Part shown: in pieces, positions 8,136 through 16,426 of the stretch
How the letters are laid out: each line of letters opens with the position of its first letter
How positions within the stretch are numbered: position 1 is the first letter of the stretch
NCBI GenBank assembly: GCA_016201105.1
Contig: JACQDN010000039.1
Location: 1-38,302, forward strand
Reading direction: 5' to 3'
DNA: 38,302 nucleotides
From: Pseudomonadota bacterium
Lineage (GTDB): Bacteria > Pseudomonadota > Alphaproteobacteria > Micropepsales > Micropepsaceae
Notes under the pieces: generated by a model
What the model was told of the DNA's origin: nothing
The model's database searches: none
Seen by the model: only the letters and a program-made list of their open reading frames with translations
Translations under genes and position numbers: made by a program

Positions 8136-8347
8136 CGACCCTCCCCTTGAGGGAGGGTCGATCCGCCTTCGCCGAGGCTTCGGCGGACGTGGAGACACGC
8201 AAGACCCGCCGAAGCTTTAGCGTAGGCGGGAATCTGCGGAGCAGATTTCGGGGAGGGGTCATGCCGAGAACGTCACGGCCCGACCCCTCCCCGAAAAATC
8301 CTCCGCTAACGCTTCGGATTTTTCGACCCTCCCTCAAGGGGAGGGTG
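8136..8347. repeat. Interspersed palindromic element, copy B
   Basis: A 212-base element between the thiolase and FadJ genes. Its terminal inverted repeats are perfect over 23 bases (8139-8161 and 8323-8345; each contains CCCTCCCC...GGGAGGGTCGA). Internal blocks CCGCCTTCGCCGAGGC, GACCCGCCGAAGC and GATTTCGGGGAGGGGTC are shared with copy A. It ends 4-5 bases before the FadJ ribosome site GGAGAA. Confidence 0.88.
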
Positions 8348-8361
8348 AATGGAGAACTCAA

Positions 8362-10572
8362 ATGGAACTCAAGAACTTCAAGTGGGACCAAGACGCCGAC
8401 GGCATCGTGACGCTGACCTGGAATGTGCCCGGCCGCACGATGAACGTGCTGACCGGCTCGGCGATCGCGGAATTGGCGAAGACGGCCGAGAAAGTCGCCG
8501 GCGACGCGTCCATCAAAGGCCTCGTCATCACTTCCGGCAAAGCGAACGGCTTCTGTGCCGGCGCTGCGCTTGACGAGATGGAATCCGGCGCTAGCGCCCC
8601 AGGCGGCGCGCCCAAGACGCAATCGCCCGAGGAAATGGTGGCCGCGCGCTACAACGGCGTGATGCAATTTCATCATGCGCTGCGCAAGCTCGAAACCTGT
8701 GGCAAGCCGGTGGCGGCTGCGGTCAACGGTCTTGCGCTCGGCGGCGGCTTGGAAGTGACGCTCGCCTGTCACTACCGCGTCGTCTCCGACAATCCGAAAG
8801 TGCAGCTCGGTCTTCCCGAATCCAAAGTCGGCCTGCTCCCCGGCGGCGGCGGCACCCAGCGTTTGCCGCGTCTGATCGGCGCCATGCAGGCGCTGCCGCT
8901 TCTGCTCCAGGGCGGCAATGTCGATCCGCAGAAAGCGGTCGCTCTCAAGATCGTGCACAAGATGGCGCCCGCCGACACGCTGGTCGCCGAAGCGAAAAAG
9001 TGGATCAAGGAAACGCCCGATCCGGTGCAGCCCTGGGACAAGAAGGACTACAGGATTCCCGGCGGCGGGCCGTACTCGCCCGGCGGCGGCCAGGTTTTCA
9101 CCATGGGCAACGCGATGTTGCGCAAGGAGAGCTACGGCAACTATCCCGCACAGCGCTACATCCTCTCCTGTGTCTACGAGGGCTTGCAGGTGCCGATCGA
9201 CGCGGGCCTGCGCATCGAAGCGCGCTATTTCACCAAGCTCATGATGCAGCCGGAGAGCCGCAACATGATCCGCTCGCTTTTCCTCTCCATGCAAGAGCTG
9301 GGCAAAGGCGCGCGTCGTCCGGCGAGCGAACCCAAGACGGATGTGAAGACGCTGGGTGTCATCGGCGCCGGTGTGATGGGTTTCGGTATCGCTTATGTCT
9401 CCGCGCTCGCCGGCATCGATGTGGTGTTGATCGACGCGACGCAAGAAAAGGCACAAGGCGGCAAGGACGGCGCGGCCAAGATCCTCGACAGGCAGATCGA
9501 ACGCGGCCGCTCGTCGCCGGAAAAGAAGGCGGAAATCCTCTCCCGTATTCAACCCACCGCCGACTATGCCGCGTTGAAGAATGCCGATCTTGTCATCGAA
9601 GCGGTGTTCGAGGATCGCGGCGTGAAGGCGGACGTCACCAAGAAAGCGGAAGTCGCGCTCGGCAACAAAGCGATCTACGGTTCCAATACCTCGACGCTGC
9701 CCATCACCGGCCTCGCCGAAGCCAGCGAACGTCCCGAGAGTTTCATCGGCATTCACTTCTTCTCGCCGGTGGACCGCATGGGCCTCGTCGAGATCATCAT
9801 GGGCAAGAAAACATCGACACGTGCGCTCGCTGTTGCCATCGATTACGTCGCCAAGATCAAGAAGACGCCGATCGTGGTGAACGATGCGCGCGGCTTTTAC
9901 ACCTCGCGCTGCTTCGGCACCTACACGCGCGAAGGCATGGCGATGCTGGCGGACGGCATCCATCCCGCGATGATCGAGAATGTCGGACGCATGGCCGGCA
10001 TGCCGATGGGCACGCTGGAAGTGCTCGATAGCGTCGGCCTCGACACCCCGCTCAAGGTGATGCGCCAGACCAAGAAGGATCTCGGCGTCAACACGGGCCC
10101 CGACGATTCGGAAAAATTCCTGATGTGGGTCGTGGAGGAAAAAGGACGTCTGGGGCGCAAGAACGCCAAAGGGTTCTACGACTACGACGACAAGGGCAAG
10201 CGTGTTCGCCTGTGGCCGGAACTGCTCGCCTACAACGGCGGCAAGTGGAAGACAGACGCCAGCGTCGACGAAATGAAACAGCGCTTCCTCACGTTGCAGG
10301 CGCTGGAAGCCGCCAAGTGTTTCGAGGAAGGCGTCATCACCGATCCGCGCGATGCCGACGTCGGCGCCATTCTCGGCTGGGGCTTTGCGCCCTTCACCGG
10401 CGGGCCGATCTCCTACATCGACTCCATCGGCACCAAGAAGTTCGTCGAACGTCTCGACGCCTTCGCTGCGAAATACGGCGACCGTTTCAAAGCCAACAAA
10501 CTCCTGCGCGATATGGCGGCAAAGAACGAAAGCTTCTACACCCGCTTCGCACCGGCCAAGCAAGCAGCGTGA
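8362..10572 (+). CDS. fadJ: FadJ/FadB-type enoyl-CoA hydratase/3-hydroxyacyl-CoA dehydrogenase
   Basis: 736 residues with two catalytic halves. Residues 1-200 are a crotonase domain with the oxyanion segment FCAGAALDEM and both catalytic glutamates (GGGLEVTLAC and GLPESKVGLLPGGGG). Residues about 328-510 are the NAD-binding 3-hydroxyacyl-CoA dehydrogenase domain (GVIGAGVMGFG; catalytic GIHFFSPVDRM), followed by two helical C-terminal dehydrogenase domains (RCFGTYTREGMAMLADG...; GWGFAPFTGGP). The enzyme hydrates trans-2-enoyl-CoA and oxidises the L-3-hydroxyacyl-CoA product, handing 3-ketoacyl-CoA to the thiolase encoded just upstream. GGAGAACTC ribosome site fixes the start. It probably forms a soluble alpha-beta complex with the thiolase. 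Confidence 0.93.
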   Translation: MELKNFKWDQDADGIVTLTWNVPGRTMNVLTGSAIAELAKTAEKVAGDASIKGLVITSGKANGFCAGAALDEMESGASAPGGAPKTQSPEEMVAARYNGVMQFHHALRKLETCGKPVAAAVNGLALGGGLEVTLACHYRVVSDNPKVQLGLPESKVGLLPGGGGTQRLPRLIGAMQALPLLLQGGNVDPQKAVALKIVHKMAPADTLVAEAKKWIKETPDPVQPWDKKDYRIPGGGPYSPGGGQVFTMGNAMLRKESYGNYPAQRYILSCVYEGLQVPIDAGLRIEARYFTKLMMQPESRNMIRSLFLSMQELGKGARRPASEPKTDVKTLGVIGAGVMGFGIAYVSALAGIDVVLIDATQEKAQGGKDGAAKILDRQIERGRSSPEKKAEILSRIQPTADYAALKNADLVIEAVFEDRGVKADVTKKAEVALGNKAIYGSNTSTLPITGLAEASERPESFIGIHFFSPVDRMGLVEIIMGKKTSTRALAVAIDYVAKIKKTPIVVNDARGFYTSRCFGTYTREGMAMLADGIHPAMIENVGRMAGMPMGTLEVLDSVGLDTPLKVMRQTKKDLGVNTGPDDSEKFLMWVVEEKGRLGRKNAKGFYDYDDKGKRVRLWPELLAYNGGKWKTDASVDEMKQRFLTLQALEAAKCFEEGVITDPRDADVGAILGWGFAPFTGGPISYIDSIGTKKFVERLDAFAAKYGDRFKANKLLRDMAAKNESFYTRFAPAKQAA

Positions 10573-10579
10573 TCAATCG

Positions 10580-10597
10580 CCTCTCCCTCGGGAGAGG
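10580..10597. repeat. Short hairpin, end fragment of the palindromic element family
   Basis: CCTCTCCC and GGGAGAGG separated by two bases form a strong hairpin between fadJ and the crotonase gene. It matches the terminal arm of the element at 6703-6902. It may slow or process the transcript; there is no T-run for a classical terminator. Confidence 0.6.
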
Positions 10598-10632
10598 TGA
10601 CGACGCTAGCGACTTCGATACAGGAGACACGC

Positions 10633-11538
10633 ATGGAATACGGCCCCTACGAACAGATCAAAACCAATATCAAAGAACAGATTCTCACCCTCACGCTGAA
10701 CCGCCCTGAGAAGCTCAACGCCTTCACCGGCATCATGATGAACGAGATGATCGACGTGTTCACCAAGGTGAATTCGGACGACGACGTGCGCGCGGTGATC
10801 GTGATCGGTGCCGGCCGTGCCTTCTGTGCCGGCGCCGATCTTTCCGGCGGTGCCAATACCTTCGATGCAACGGCCAATCCGGCGCGCGCCGAGCGCAATG
10901 CGGGCCCGATCGACAGTGTGAATTTCAGCGACGAGCGCGTGCGCGATGGCGGCGGGCGCCTGACGCTGGCGATCTTCGAATGCCTCAAGCCGGTGATCGC
11001 GGCGGTGAACGGGGCGGCCGTCGGCATCGGCGCCACCATGCTGCTGGCAATGGATATCCGCGTCTGTTCGGACGACGCGCGTTTCGGTTTCGTGTTCTCG
11101 CGGCGCGGCATCGTGCCGGAAGCGGCCTCGAGCTGGTTTCTACCCAGGATCGTCGGCATCTCCCAGGCACTGGAGTGGTGCTATTCCGGCCGCGTGTTCG
11201 ATTCCAAGGAAGCGCTGGCGGGCGGATTGGTGAAAGCCGTGCTGCCTGAGGACCATCTCATGCCCTATGCACGCCGGATTGCCGCCGAGATTCGCGACAA
11301 CACATCGCCCGTTTCCATTGCTCTCATTCGTCAGATGATGTGGCAGCTCTCCGCTACCGATCATCCGATGGAGGCGCACAAGATCGACTCGCGCGGCATC
11401 TATACGCGCGGCGCTTCGGCGGATGTGAAAGAAGGCGTCGTTTCCTTCCTGGAAAAGCGCCCCGCCAAATTCCCGCAGAAAGTCTCGGTCGACATGCCGT
11501 CCTGGTTTCCGTGGGGCAAGAAGCGGACTTATTCGTGA
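10633..11538 (+). CDS. Enoyl-CoA hydratase/isomerase (crotonase) family enzyme
   Basis: 301 residues from the ATG that follows CAGGAG. The crotonase fold is clear: substrate-binding NRPEKLNAFTG, first oxyanion-hole loop AFCAGADLSGG, second loop NGAAVGIGATMLLAMD, and an acidic residue at GIVPEAASSW where hydratases carry a catalytic glutamate. The other hydratase glutamate position (GIGATMLLA) is not acidic, so hydration is not assured and an isomerase or another acyl-CoA reaction is possible. The tail (KRPAKFPQK...PWGKKR) is typical of the 300-residue subgroup. It is the last gene of the acyl-CoA cluster, probably co-regulated by the MerR protein. Confidence 0.88.
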   Translation: MEYGPYEQIKTNIKEQILTLTLNRPEKLNAFTGIMMNEMIDVFTKVNSDDDVRAVIVIGAGRAFCAGADLSGGANTFDATANPARAERNAGPIDSVNFSDERVRDGGGRLTLAIFECLKPVIAAVNGAAVGIGATMLLAMDIRVCSDDARFGFVFSRRGIVPEAASSWFLPRIVGISQALEWCYSGRVFDSKEALAGGLVKAVLPEDHLMPYARRIAAEIRDNTSPVSIALIRQMMWQLSATDHPMEAHKIDSRGIYTRGASADVKEGVVSFLEKRPAKFPQKVSVDMPSWFPWGKKRTYS

Positions 11539-11568
11539 CTGCTCAGTCGAACGAAGCGTTCGAATAAC

Positions 11569-11585
11569 CTCTCCCTTGTGGAGAG
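11569..11585. repeat. Short hairpin, end fragment of the palindromic element family
   Basis: CTCTCC and GGAGAG around a CTTGT loop, 30 bases after the crotonase stop codon. The surrounding bases resemble the terminal arm of the element at 6703-6902. It may act as a 3' end stabiliser for the acyl-CoA transcript. Confidence 0.5.
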
Positions 11586-11645
11586 TGATACGTAGCGTGC
11601 GCATCAACCATGCTATTGTTCCGGGAATATTCGAAGGGGTAGTCC

Positions 11646-12647
11646 ATGTCGTTCCCTTATTTTGCAATCGTCTGCGCGGCCGTCTGTTTGGCGACACCGG
11701 CCTTTGCCAACGACAGTTCGGCCTCTCTGGGCGCCGGCGGATTGATGCTGACCAAGACGGCGGACGTGCGCATGGCCGCGGAAGATCTCTTCATCAGTCC
11801 CCGGCAGATCCGCATCCGCTACGAATTCGTGAACGACGCGCCCAAAGACGTCGACCTTCTCGTCGCCTTTCCGCTCCCCGACATCGATGCTTACGAATTC
11901 TTCGAAGAACCGCTCGGCACCGTCACCGCTGACCCGCTCAACTTCGTGAATTTTGTCGTCAAGCAGGACGGCAAGACCGTGCCGGTGCAAGTGGAGCAGC
12001 GCGCGTTCTTCCAGAACCGCGATGTGACGGCGATCGTCGTCAAAGCCGGCGCGCCGCTCAATCCCGTGCATCCCAAATACTGCACCTCGCTCGACAAGCT
12101 TCCCAAAGCGCAGACGGCCGCGCTCATCAAGGCCGGTATCGGGGAAATGGAAGGGGAGTATTTGCATCCGCACTGGACCACCCGCACGAAGTTCTTCTGG
12201 ACGCAGCATTTTCCAGCGGGAAAAACGGTTGTTCTGGAGCAGAGCTATCAGCCGGTGACCGGTCAGGCGTTCTTTTCGCGATACGATGTGCAGACCGATG
12301 AGAAATCCAAGGACTCCGACGCGAACTACTGGCAGAAGACGTACTGCATGGACAAAGCGACGCTTTCCACATTGGCGCGGATGATCAAGGCGCGCGGCGC
12401 CAAGGGCAGCGAGGGCGCGGCTCCCGGCCTGCTCGCCACCTATTCGACCGATTACATTTTGAAGACGGCGAGCAATTGGAAGGGCCCCATCGGCAAATTC
12501 CATCTCACGCTGGACAAACTTGCGCCCGCCAATGTGCTCTCGCTGTGCTGGGACGGCGATCTCAAGAAGACAGGCGCCACGCGCTTCGAGTTCTCGCGCG
12601 AAAACTTCGCCCCAGCGCAGGACATCAAAATGGTGGTGATTAAGTAG
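11646..12647 (+). CDS. Secreted DUF4424 family protein
   Basis: 333 residues, with AAGGGG ribosome site. A signal peptide (1-22, cut near TPAFA-ND) leads to the DUF4424 opening pattern: NDSSASLGAGGL, MLTKTADVRMAAEDLFIS, then a beta-rich domain with YEFVNDAPKDVDLLVAFPLP. Paired cysteines (near YCTS, YCMD and SLCWD) suggest disulphides in the periplasm. Function of the family is unknown. It stands alone between the acyl-CoA cluster and convergent small genes. Family assignment is confident; role is not. Confidence 0.85.
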   Translation: MSFPYFAIVCAAVCLATPAFANDSSASLGAGGLMLTKTADVRMAAEDLFISPRQIRIRYEFVNDAPKDVDLLVAFPLPDIDAYEFFEEPLGTVTADPLNFVNFVVKQDGKTVPVQVEQRAFFQNRDVTAIVVKAGAPLNPVHPKYCTSLDKLPKAQTAALIKAGIGEMEGEYLHPHWTTRTKFFWTQHFPAGKTVVLEQSYQPVTGQAFFSRYDVQTDEKSKDSDANYWQKTYCMDKATLSTLARMIKARGAKGSEGAAPGLLATYSTDYILKTASNWKGPIGKFHLTLDKLAPANVLSLCWDGDLKKTGATRFEFSRENFAPAQDIKMVVIK

Positions 12648-12653
12648 GCGAGC

Positions 12654-12737
12654 CTAGTGGCGCCTGAAGATCGCGCGCAGGACCCGCTTCAACCAGCCGG
12701 CTTCGCCGCGGGTAGAATGATCGCTCTCAGCGTCCAT
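12654..12737 (-). CDS. Possible 27-residue peptide with a cationic amphipathic end
   Basis: A tiny frame, ATG 5 bases after the stop of the 86-residue gene upstream on this strand, ends in GWLKRVLRAIFRRH. It has no Shine-Dalgarno and could only be translated by coupling. Composition is suggestive of a membrane-binding peptide, but chance is the simpler explanation. Confidence 0.15.
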   Translation of the reverse strand: MDAESDHSTRGEAGWLKRVLRAIFRRH

Positions 12738-12742
12738 GGCCG

Positions 12743-13003
12743 CTAATGCCAATGCCGCGACAGCCGCTCGCCCCAGGAATCGAGCACGCCGCCGACGCAT
12801 TCGCCGGTGGAGAGCTGGCTGGTTTCCAGCCTTGTCCAACGCTCGAGCCCGCCGCCGAGATCGGTGCCGATCGAGGTTGTAGCGCGACGGGCACGCTCCA
12901 CCGCGAGAACGCGGCAGGGATCGACCTGGCCGTAGGCGAAGTAGACACCGCCGACCGCCAGGACGATTGCGATCAGCGGAATGCTCATCAGCGCGCGCAT
13001 CAT
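12743..13003 (-). CDS. Small membrane-anchored or secreted hypothetical protein
   Basis: 86 residues. The ATG pair at 13003/13000 follows GAGGGG at good spacing. An N-terminal hydrophobic helix (about 4-24, ALMSIPLIAIVLAVGGVYFA) leads to a short extracytoplasmic part with two cysteines (DPCRVLAVERA and STGECVGG), which could pair. The rest is polar, ending SWGERLSRHWH. I do not recognise a named family. It lies 22 bases downstream of a small lipoprotein gene on the same strand and probably shares its transcript. Confidence 0.65.
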   Translation of the reverse strand: MMRALMSIPLIAIVLAVGGVYFAYGQVDPCRVLAVERARRATTSIGTDLGGGLERWTRLETSQLSTGECVGGVLDSWGERLSRHWH

Positions 13004-13025
13004 CGTATCCCCTCGTTTGGCTCTC

Positions 13026-13340
13026 TCAGTGGCCCGGGCTCACTTCCGGGATCGGGTTACCCGGTTGCGAACCCGGCGGCGAAATCGTGCGCCGGCAAGT
13101 CTGAAAGCCGTTGGCGTAGCCGGCTTGATAAACGCGGTCGTTCTTGTAGGCAGGATCGACGCCCGGCTCACGGCGATAGTCGGCGCCGATGTTGGTCGCC
13201 GCGGCGCAACCGTCCGAATAGCCCTCTTTGAACGACGGTGTGCGGCGCAGCGCCTTGTCGCGCGGTCCGCCGAACACGGCACAAGACGCCACGGCCAGAG
13301 CGGCGATGGCGATCACGGAAAAACGCAGGATGGTTTTCAT
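13026..13340 (-). CDS. Small lipoprotein, hypothetical
   Basis: 104 residues. A lipoprotein signal peptide ends in the lipobox LAVASC (Cys20). The mature part has a repeated Gly-Tyr pattern with single cysteines: FKEGYSDGCAAA and YQAGYANGFQTC, separated by NIGADYRREPGVDPAYKND. That arrangement recurs in small alphaproteobacterial lipoproteins of unknown function. The residue after the lipid-modified cysteine is Ala, not Asp, so outer-membrane sorting by Lol is expected. The first gene of a likely two-gene unit with the 86-residue protein. Confidence 0.8.
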   Translation of the reverse strand: MKTILRFSVIAIAALAVASCAVFGGPRDKALRRTPSFKEGYSDGCAAATNIGADYRREPGVDPAYKNDRVYQAGYANGFQTCRRTISPPGSQPGNPIPEVSPGH

Positions 13341-13407
13341 GTCTTTACTCTACCAGAGCACCCCGACGGCACGAAATGAACTCGCGGAGAAGATGAATGG
13401 GAAGCTC

Positions 13408-13538
13408 CCACCCTCCCTCGGGAGGGTCGAAGCGCGAAGCGCTTCGGGGAGGATGTGCGAAGGAGCACTCCCGTCATACATCCTCCCCGAAAAATCTTCG
13501 CTGCGCTCAGGTTTTTCGACCCTCCCGGGGAAGGGTGG
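13408..13538. repeat. Interspersed palindromic element, copy C (short form)
   Basis: 131 bases with terminal inverted repeats of about 23 bases (CACCCTCCC...GGGAGGGTCGA at 13408-13430 against TCGACCCTCCC...GGGTGG at 13516-13538). The middle keeps GCGCGAAGCGCTTCGGGGAGGATG and its near-complement CATCCTCCCCGAAAAATC. It lacks the CCGCC/GGCGG part of copies A and B. Its right arm overlaps the end of the MaoC gene at 13507. Confidence 0.8.
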
Positions 13539-14007
13539 TCAGACGCAGCAAGTATTTGTGTATCCCGTCCAGCACCAACTCCCGCTTCTGATTGTGCACG
13601 GTTGCGCGCATGGCAACGATGCCGGTCGTCTTCTGCGGCGTTAGCTCGCTGATGGTCAGCGCCGGATAAAGCGTGTCGCCCGGAAAAACGGCCTTGAGGA
13701 ATTTCGCATTCACTTCGATGAATCCGATCAAGGCTTCGCCGATCACGTGCGGGAACAGTCCGGCGCCGGCCGCGGTGAAGCTCAGCACCTGCAGCCCATG
13801 CGCCAGCGGCGCGGGATAGCCAAGCTTCTTGCAGTATTCGACGTCGTAGTGGATCGGATGATTGTCCAGGCTCACCGTCTGGAACGCGGCGAAATTCGCC
13901 GTGTCGATGGTGCGCGAGGGCAGGGCGAAGACCTCGCCGAGCTTCAGCTCTTCAAAGCCGCGTTGCGGAACGACGCGGTGTTTCTCGGGATCGAATTCCG
14001 TCGGCAT
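13507..14007 (-). CDS. MaoC-like (R)-specific hydratase/dehydratase
   Basis: 166 residues, hot-dog fold. The MaoC hydratase motif is present with its Asp-His pair: SLDNHPIHYDVEYCKKLGYP followed by APLAHGLQVLSF. The central helix and the strand GFIEVNAKFLKAVFPGDTL complete the fold. Relatives hydrate trans-2-enoyl-CoA to the (R)-3-hydroxy form or act on related acyl-CoA substrates; the exact one is not readable. The last residues (LPREGRKT) are encoded by the right arm of palindromic element C, which also supplies the stop codon. No clear ribosome site precedes the ATG. It is transcribed toward the element. Confidence 0.85.
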   Translation of the reverse strand: MPTEFDPEKHRVVPQRGFEELKLGEVFALPSRTIDTANFAAFQTVSLDNHPIHYDVEYCKKLGYPAPLAHGLQVLSFTAAGAGLFPHVIGEALIGFIEVNAKFLKAVFPGDTLYPALTISELTPQKTTGIVAMRATVHNQKRELVLDGIHKYLLRLTTLPREGRKT

Positions 14008-14152
14008 TGGCGCGCGGTGGGGAAGGTTTCGCCGCCATTGGCTCGCGCCTTCCGGCGCAAGTCAATCTTGCCAATTCGGTCAAAGCGATGAGGGCGGCCA
14101 TGGCGAGCGGGGGATGGGGAAACATCGCCATGGCCGTCAAACCCGGGCCCTT

Positions 14153-14434
14153 CTACCCGGCGTGTCCTTTACGAGCGCGCTTGTCGGCTTCGATTTCGGC
14201 CTTCACTTCGGCCAAGCCGCGCAGCGCGATCGTCTGAAGCTGATCGAGGGTCTGGATGCCGCCGCAATCGGCGTTGCGGTCTTTGCAGCCCTGGCTGACC
14301 GTACTGCCCGCCTGCATCCAGCTCATGATGTTGAAGGGAAGCGAAATACCGCCTGGACGTCCGAAGCCGAGATCCGGCTCGCGCGGCATCAGGAAAGCGA
14401 CGATCCCCAGGAAGAACAGCGCTCGCACGATCAT
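14153..14434 (-). CDS. Small DUF5330-like protein
   Basis: 93 residues. ATG follows AAGGA at 8 bases. An N-terminal hydrophobic stretch (IVRALFFLGIVAFLMP) then an exported-looking part with two cysteines six residues apart (CKDRNADC) and a helix (TLDQLQTIALRGLAEVKAEI). This plan resembles DUF5330 proteins of Hyphomicrobiales, which have unknown function; the match is by layout only. Upstream and downstream gaps of 206 and 145 bases show nothing else I can support. Confidence 0.65.
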   Translation of the reverse strand: MIVRALFFLGIVAFLMPREPDLGFGRPGGISLPFNIMSWMQAGSTVSQGCKDRNADCGGIQTLDQLQTIALRGLAEVKAEIEADKRARKGHAG

Positions 14435-14639
14435 CGGACATCCTTCTTGCCGTCACGCGAGGAAGTGTGCCCGAGGCGCTTTTCCGCCTGCTGAAATCAA
14501 TCCCTAAAAATCGAAGCAATCGGGGTGAAGAGCGGCAATTGAAGGGATCAGACCTAACACCCGCTTCCTCAACCGCGCCGTTTTCGAATCAAGACAAATT
14601 CAAATGCGCGGCGGATTTAATTCAAGTTTCTCGAAAATT

Positions 14640-16334
14640 TTATCGATTCCCGCTCGCGGCCGGAATTTCCAGCGTCGCGGTAAAGCCTTCGCCGAGTTCG
14701 CTTTCGATGGCGAGCGAGCCGCCATGCAACTCGGCCAGCGCCTTCACCAGCGGCAGGCCAAGACCCGCGCCGCTGGCATGCTCGAGCGAGCCGCGGTTGA
14801 TCTGCTCGAACGGTTCGAGGATGCGCGGGATATCTGCGCGCGCCACGCCCGGTCCGTTGTCGCCGACGCGGATCTGCACGAAATCTTCGTCGCGCCAAGC
14901 CGACAGGCGCACTTCGCCGCCGGGTTGAGTGAAGTTGACGGCGTTCTCGACCAGATGTCCCACCATGGCGATCAGAGCGTTCTCGTCGGCGTGGGCGACG
15001 ATGTCGTCCTCGCAATGCTCAAGCGTCACCGCCACGTTCCGCGTTTCGGCGCGATGGGCATAGGCGTCGAACATGGCGTTGAACACGGCGCGGACATCCA
15101 CGTCCGCGCGTCTCAACGGATAGCGCTTGGCCGCCAGCTTGGTCAGATCGAGGATCTGATTGATGAGGCGCAGAAGATTTCCGCCGGCCAGGTGAATGAA
15201 GCCGGTATATTCCGCGATTTGCTCGGGCTTGAAACGGTCGGGCGCGGAACGCAGCAGATCGGCGAAACCTAGGATCGCGTTCAGCGGTGTCTTGAGTTCG
15301 TGACTCATGGTGCGCAGAAGCGTGGTCTTTGTGGTATCGGCCTCGGATTCCGCGGCATCGAGCCGGCGCGCCAGGTCGGCAAGATAGCTTTGCTGCTTTC
15401 GCTGCTCGCCGCGGCTCAAGACCAGTTGCCGCTTGGTCTGTTTCAGCGCACGCGTTTGCTCATTCAGGGCGTTTTCGGCGCGCTGGCGGTCCGTCACATC
15501 GGTAAAGACGCTGACGCTTCCGCCGCCGCGCGTGGCGCGTTCGCGCACGAGGAAGGCTTCGCCATTCGAGGTGGTCACGGTCAGCGCTCCGGCCGGCGCC
15601 TGGTGCGCGTCGATGCGCTGATCCATCCAGGACTGGGAATGCCCGTCGGTCGCAAAGCGATCGCGCGCGACCGCTTGGCGCAGGAGATCGGTGAAGTTCT
15701 TGCCGGCCAGTTCGTCGGGCGAGCCGCTGCCGTGCAGCTCGGCGAATTCGGTGTTGCAGAGAAGAAGCCGGTCGCTTTTGTCCCAGAAGGCAAAGGCGTC
15801 GGCGGAGAGCTCGATGGTGTCTTCCAGGCGCATGGTCATCTGGCGCGCCTGCGTCACGTCCGTCCACAACAGAATCCAACCGCCATTCGCGGCGCTGCGG
15901 ACCTTGATTTCCACCACGCGGCCATCGGCCGTGCGCACGTCGAGCGGTTTGTAGTCGGCGGCGTGCAGTTGCTTGCGCCGGCGGGCGATGAAGAGATCAT
16001 CGCCGGCGGCGAGTTCGCATTCCGACACTTCATGGCCGGCGATCTCCAGCCGAATCAGTTCATCGTAGGAAAGGCCGAGCAGCGCGTCGTGATGGGGCAG
16101 CGAACGGAAGAGATAGTTGAAATGCTGATTCGCGTAGATCAGCCGCTCGCTCGAATCATAGAGCGTGATGGCGGTGCGCAACCCGTCCAAAGCGGCAAGC
16201 ACCGTGGCCGCGAGATCGGCCCCGGTTTCGCCCACAGTTTTGCCCACGATTTCGCAAGCCACATTCTGTGCATGCGCGAGTTTCAACAGAAAATCCCCCA
16301 ACACCGGGGCAATCCTCGCAAATCGCGCTTGCAT
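14640..16334 (-). CDS. Soluble PAS-domain sensor histidine kinase
   Basis: 564 residues from the ATG at 16334 (an in-frame start 12 residues earlier is less likely). No membrane helix is seen. Two PAS-like domains lie at about 45-160 and 170-280 (second has AFAFWDKSDRLLLCNTEF), then a coiled coil (285-330). The HisKA dimerisation helix carries phospho-acceptor His345 (MSHELKTPLN), and the ATPase domain has N box HLVENAVNF, G1 GDNGPGV and G2 GAGLGLPLVKAL. It autophosphorylates on His and should pass phosphate to a response regulator, but none is encoded nearby. It is divergent from the DivJ-like kinase, and the two catalytic domains are alike (EVRLSAWRDE against EVRVKAWRDA), suggesting relatedness. 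Confidence 0.88.
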   Translation of the reverse strand: MQARFARIAPVLGDFLLKLAHAQNVACEIVGKTVGETGADLAATVLAALDGLRTAITLYDSSERLIYANQHFNYLFRSLPHHDALLGLSYDELIRLEIAGHEVSECELAAGDDLFIARRRKQLHAADYKPLDVRTADGRVVEIKVRSAANGGWILLWTDVTQARQMTMRLEDTIELSADAFAFWDKSDRLLLCNTEFAELHGSGSPDELAGKNFTDLLRQAVARDRFATDGHSQSWMDQRIDAHQAPAGALTVTTSNGEAFLVRERATRGGGSVSVFTDVTDRQRAENALNEQTRALKQTKRQLVLSRGEQRKQQSYLADLARRLDAAESEADTTKTTLLRTMSHELKTPLNAILGFADLLRSAPDRFKPEQIAEYTGFIHLAGGNLLRLINQILDLTKLAAKRYPLRRADVDVRAVFNAMFDAYAHRAETRNVAVTLEHCEDDIVAHADENALIAMVGHLVENAVNFTQPGGEVRLSAWRDEDFVQIRVGDNGPGVARADIPRILEPFEQINRGSLEHASGAGLGLPLVKALAELHGGSLAIESELGEGFTATLEIPAASGNR

Positions 16335-16426
16335 AAATCTTTCTTTGTTTCTCCACGGGTGCGGAATCACGCCATCATCGTTAAGAAGCGGTAAAACAGG
16401 CTTGCCTTAAATCTTGAGAATTAACG

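Noticed and set aside
7825..10563. 912-codon open frame on the minus strand opposite FadJ
   Set aside because: It mirrors FadJ and element B. The composition is that of an antisense shadow, and the sense strand has full catalytic motifs and a ribosome site.
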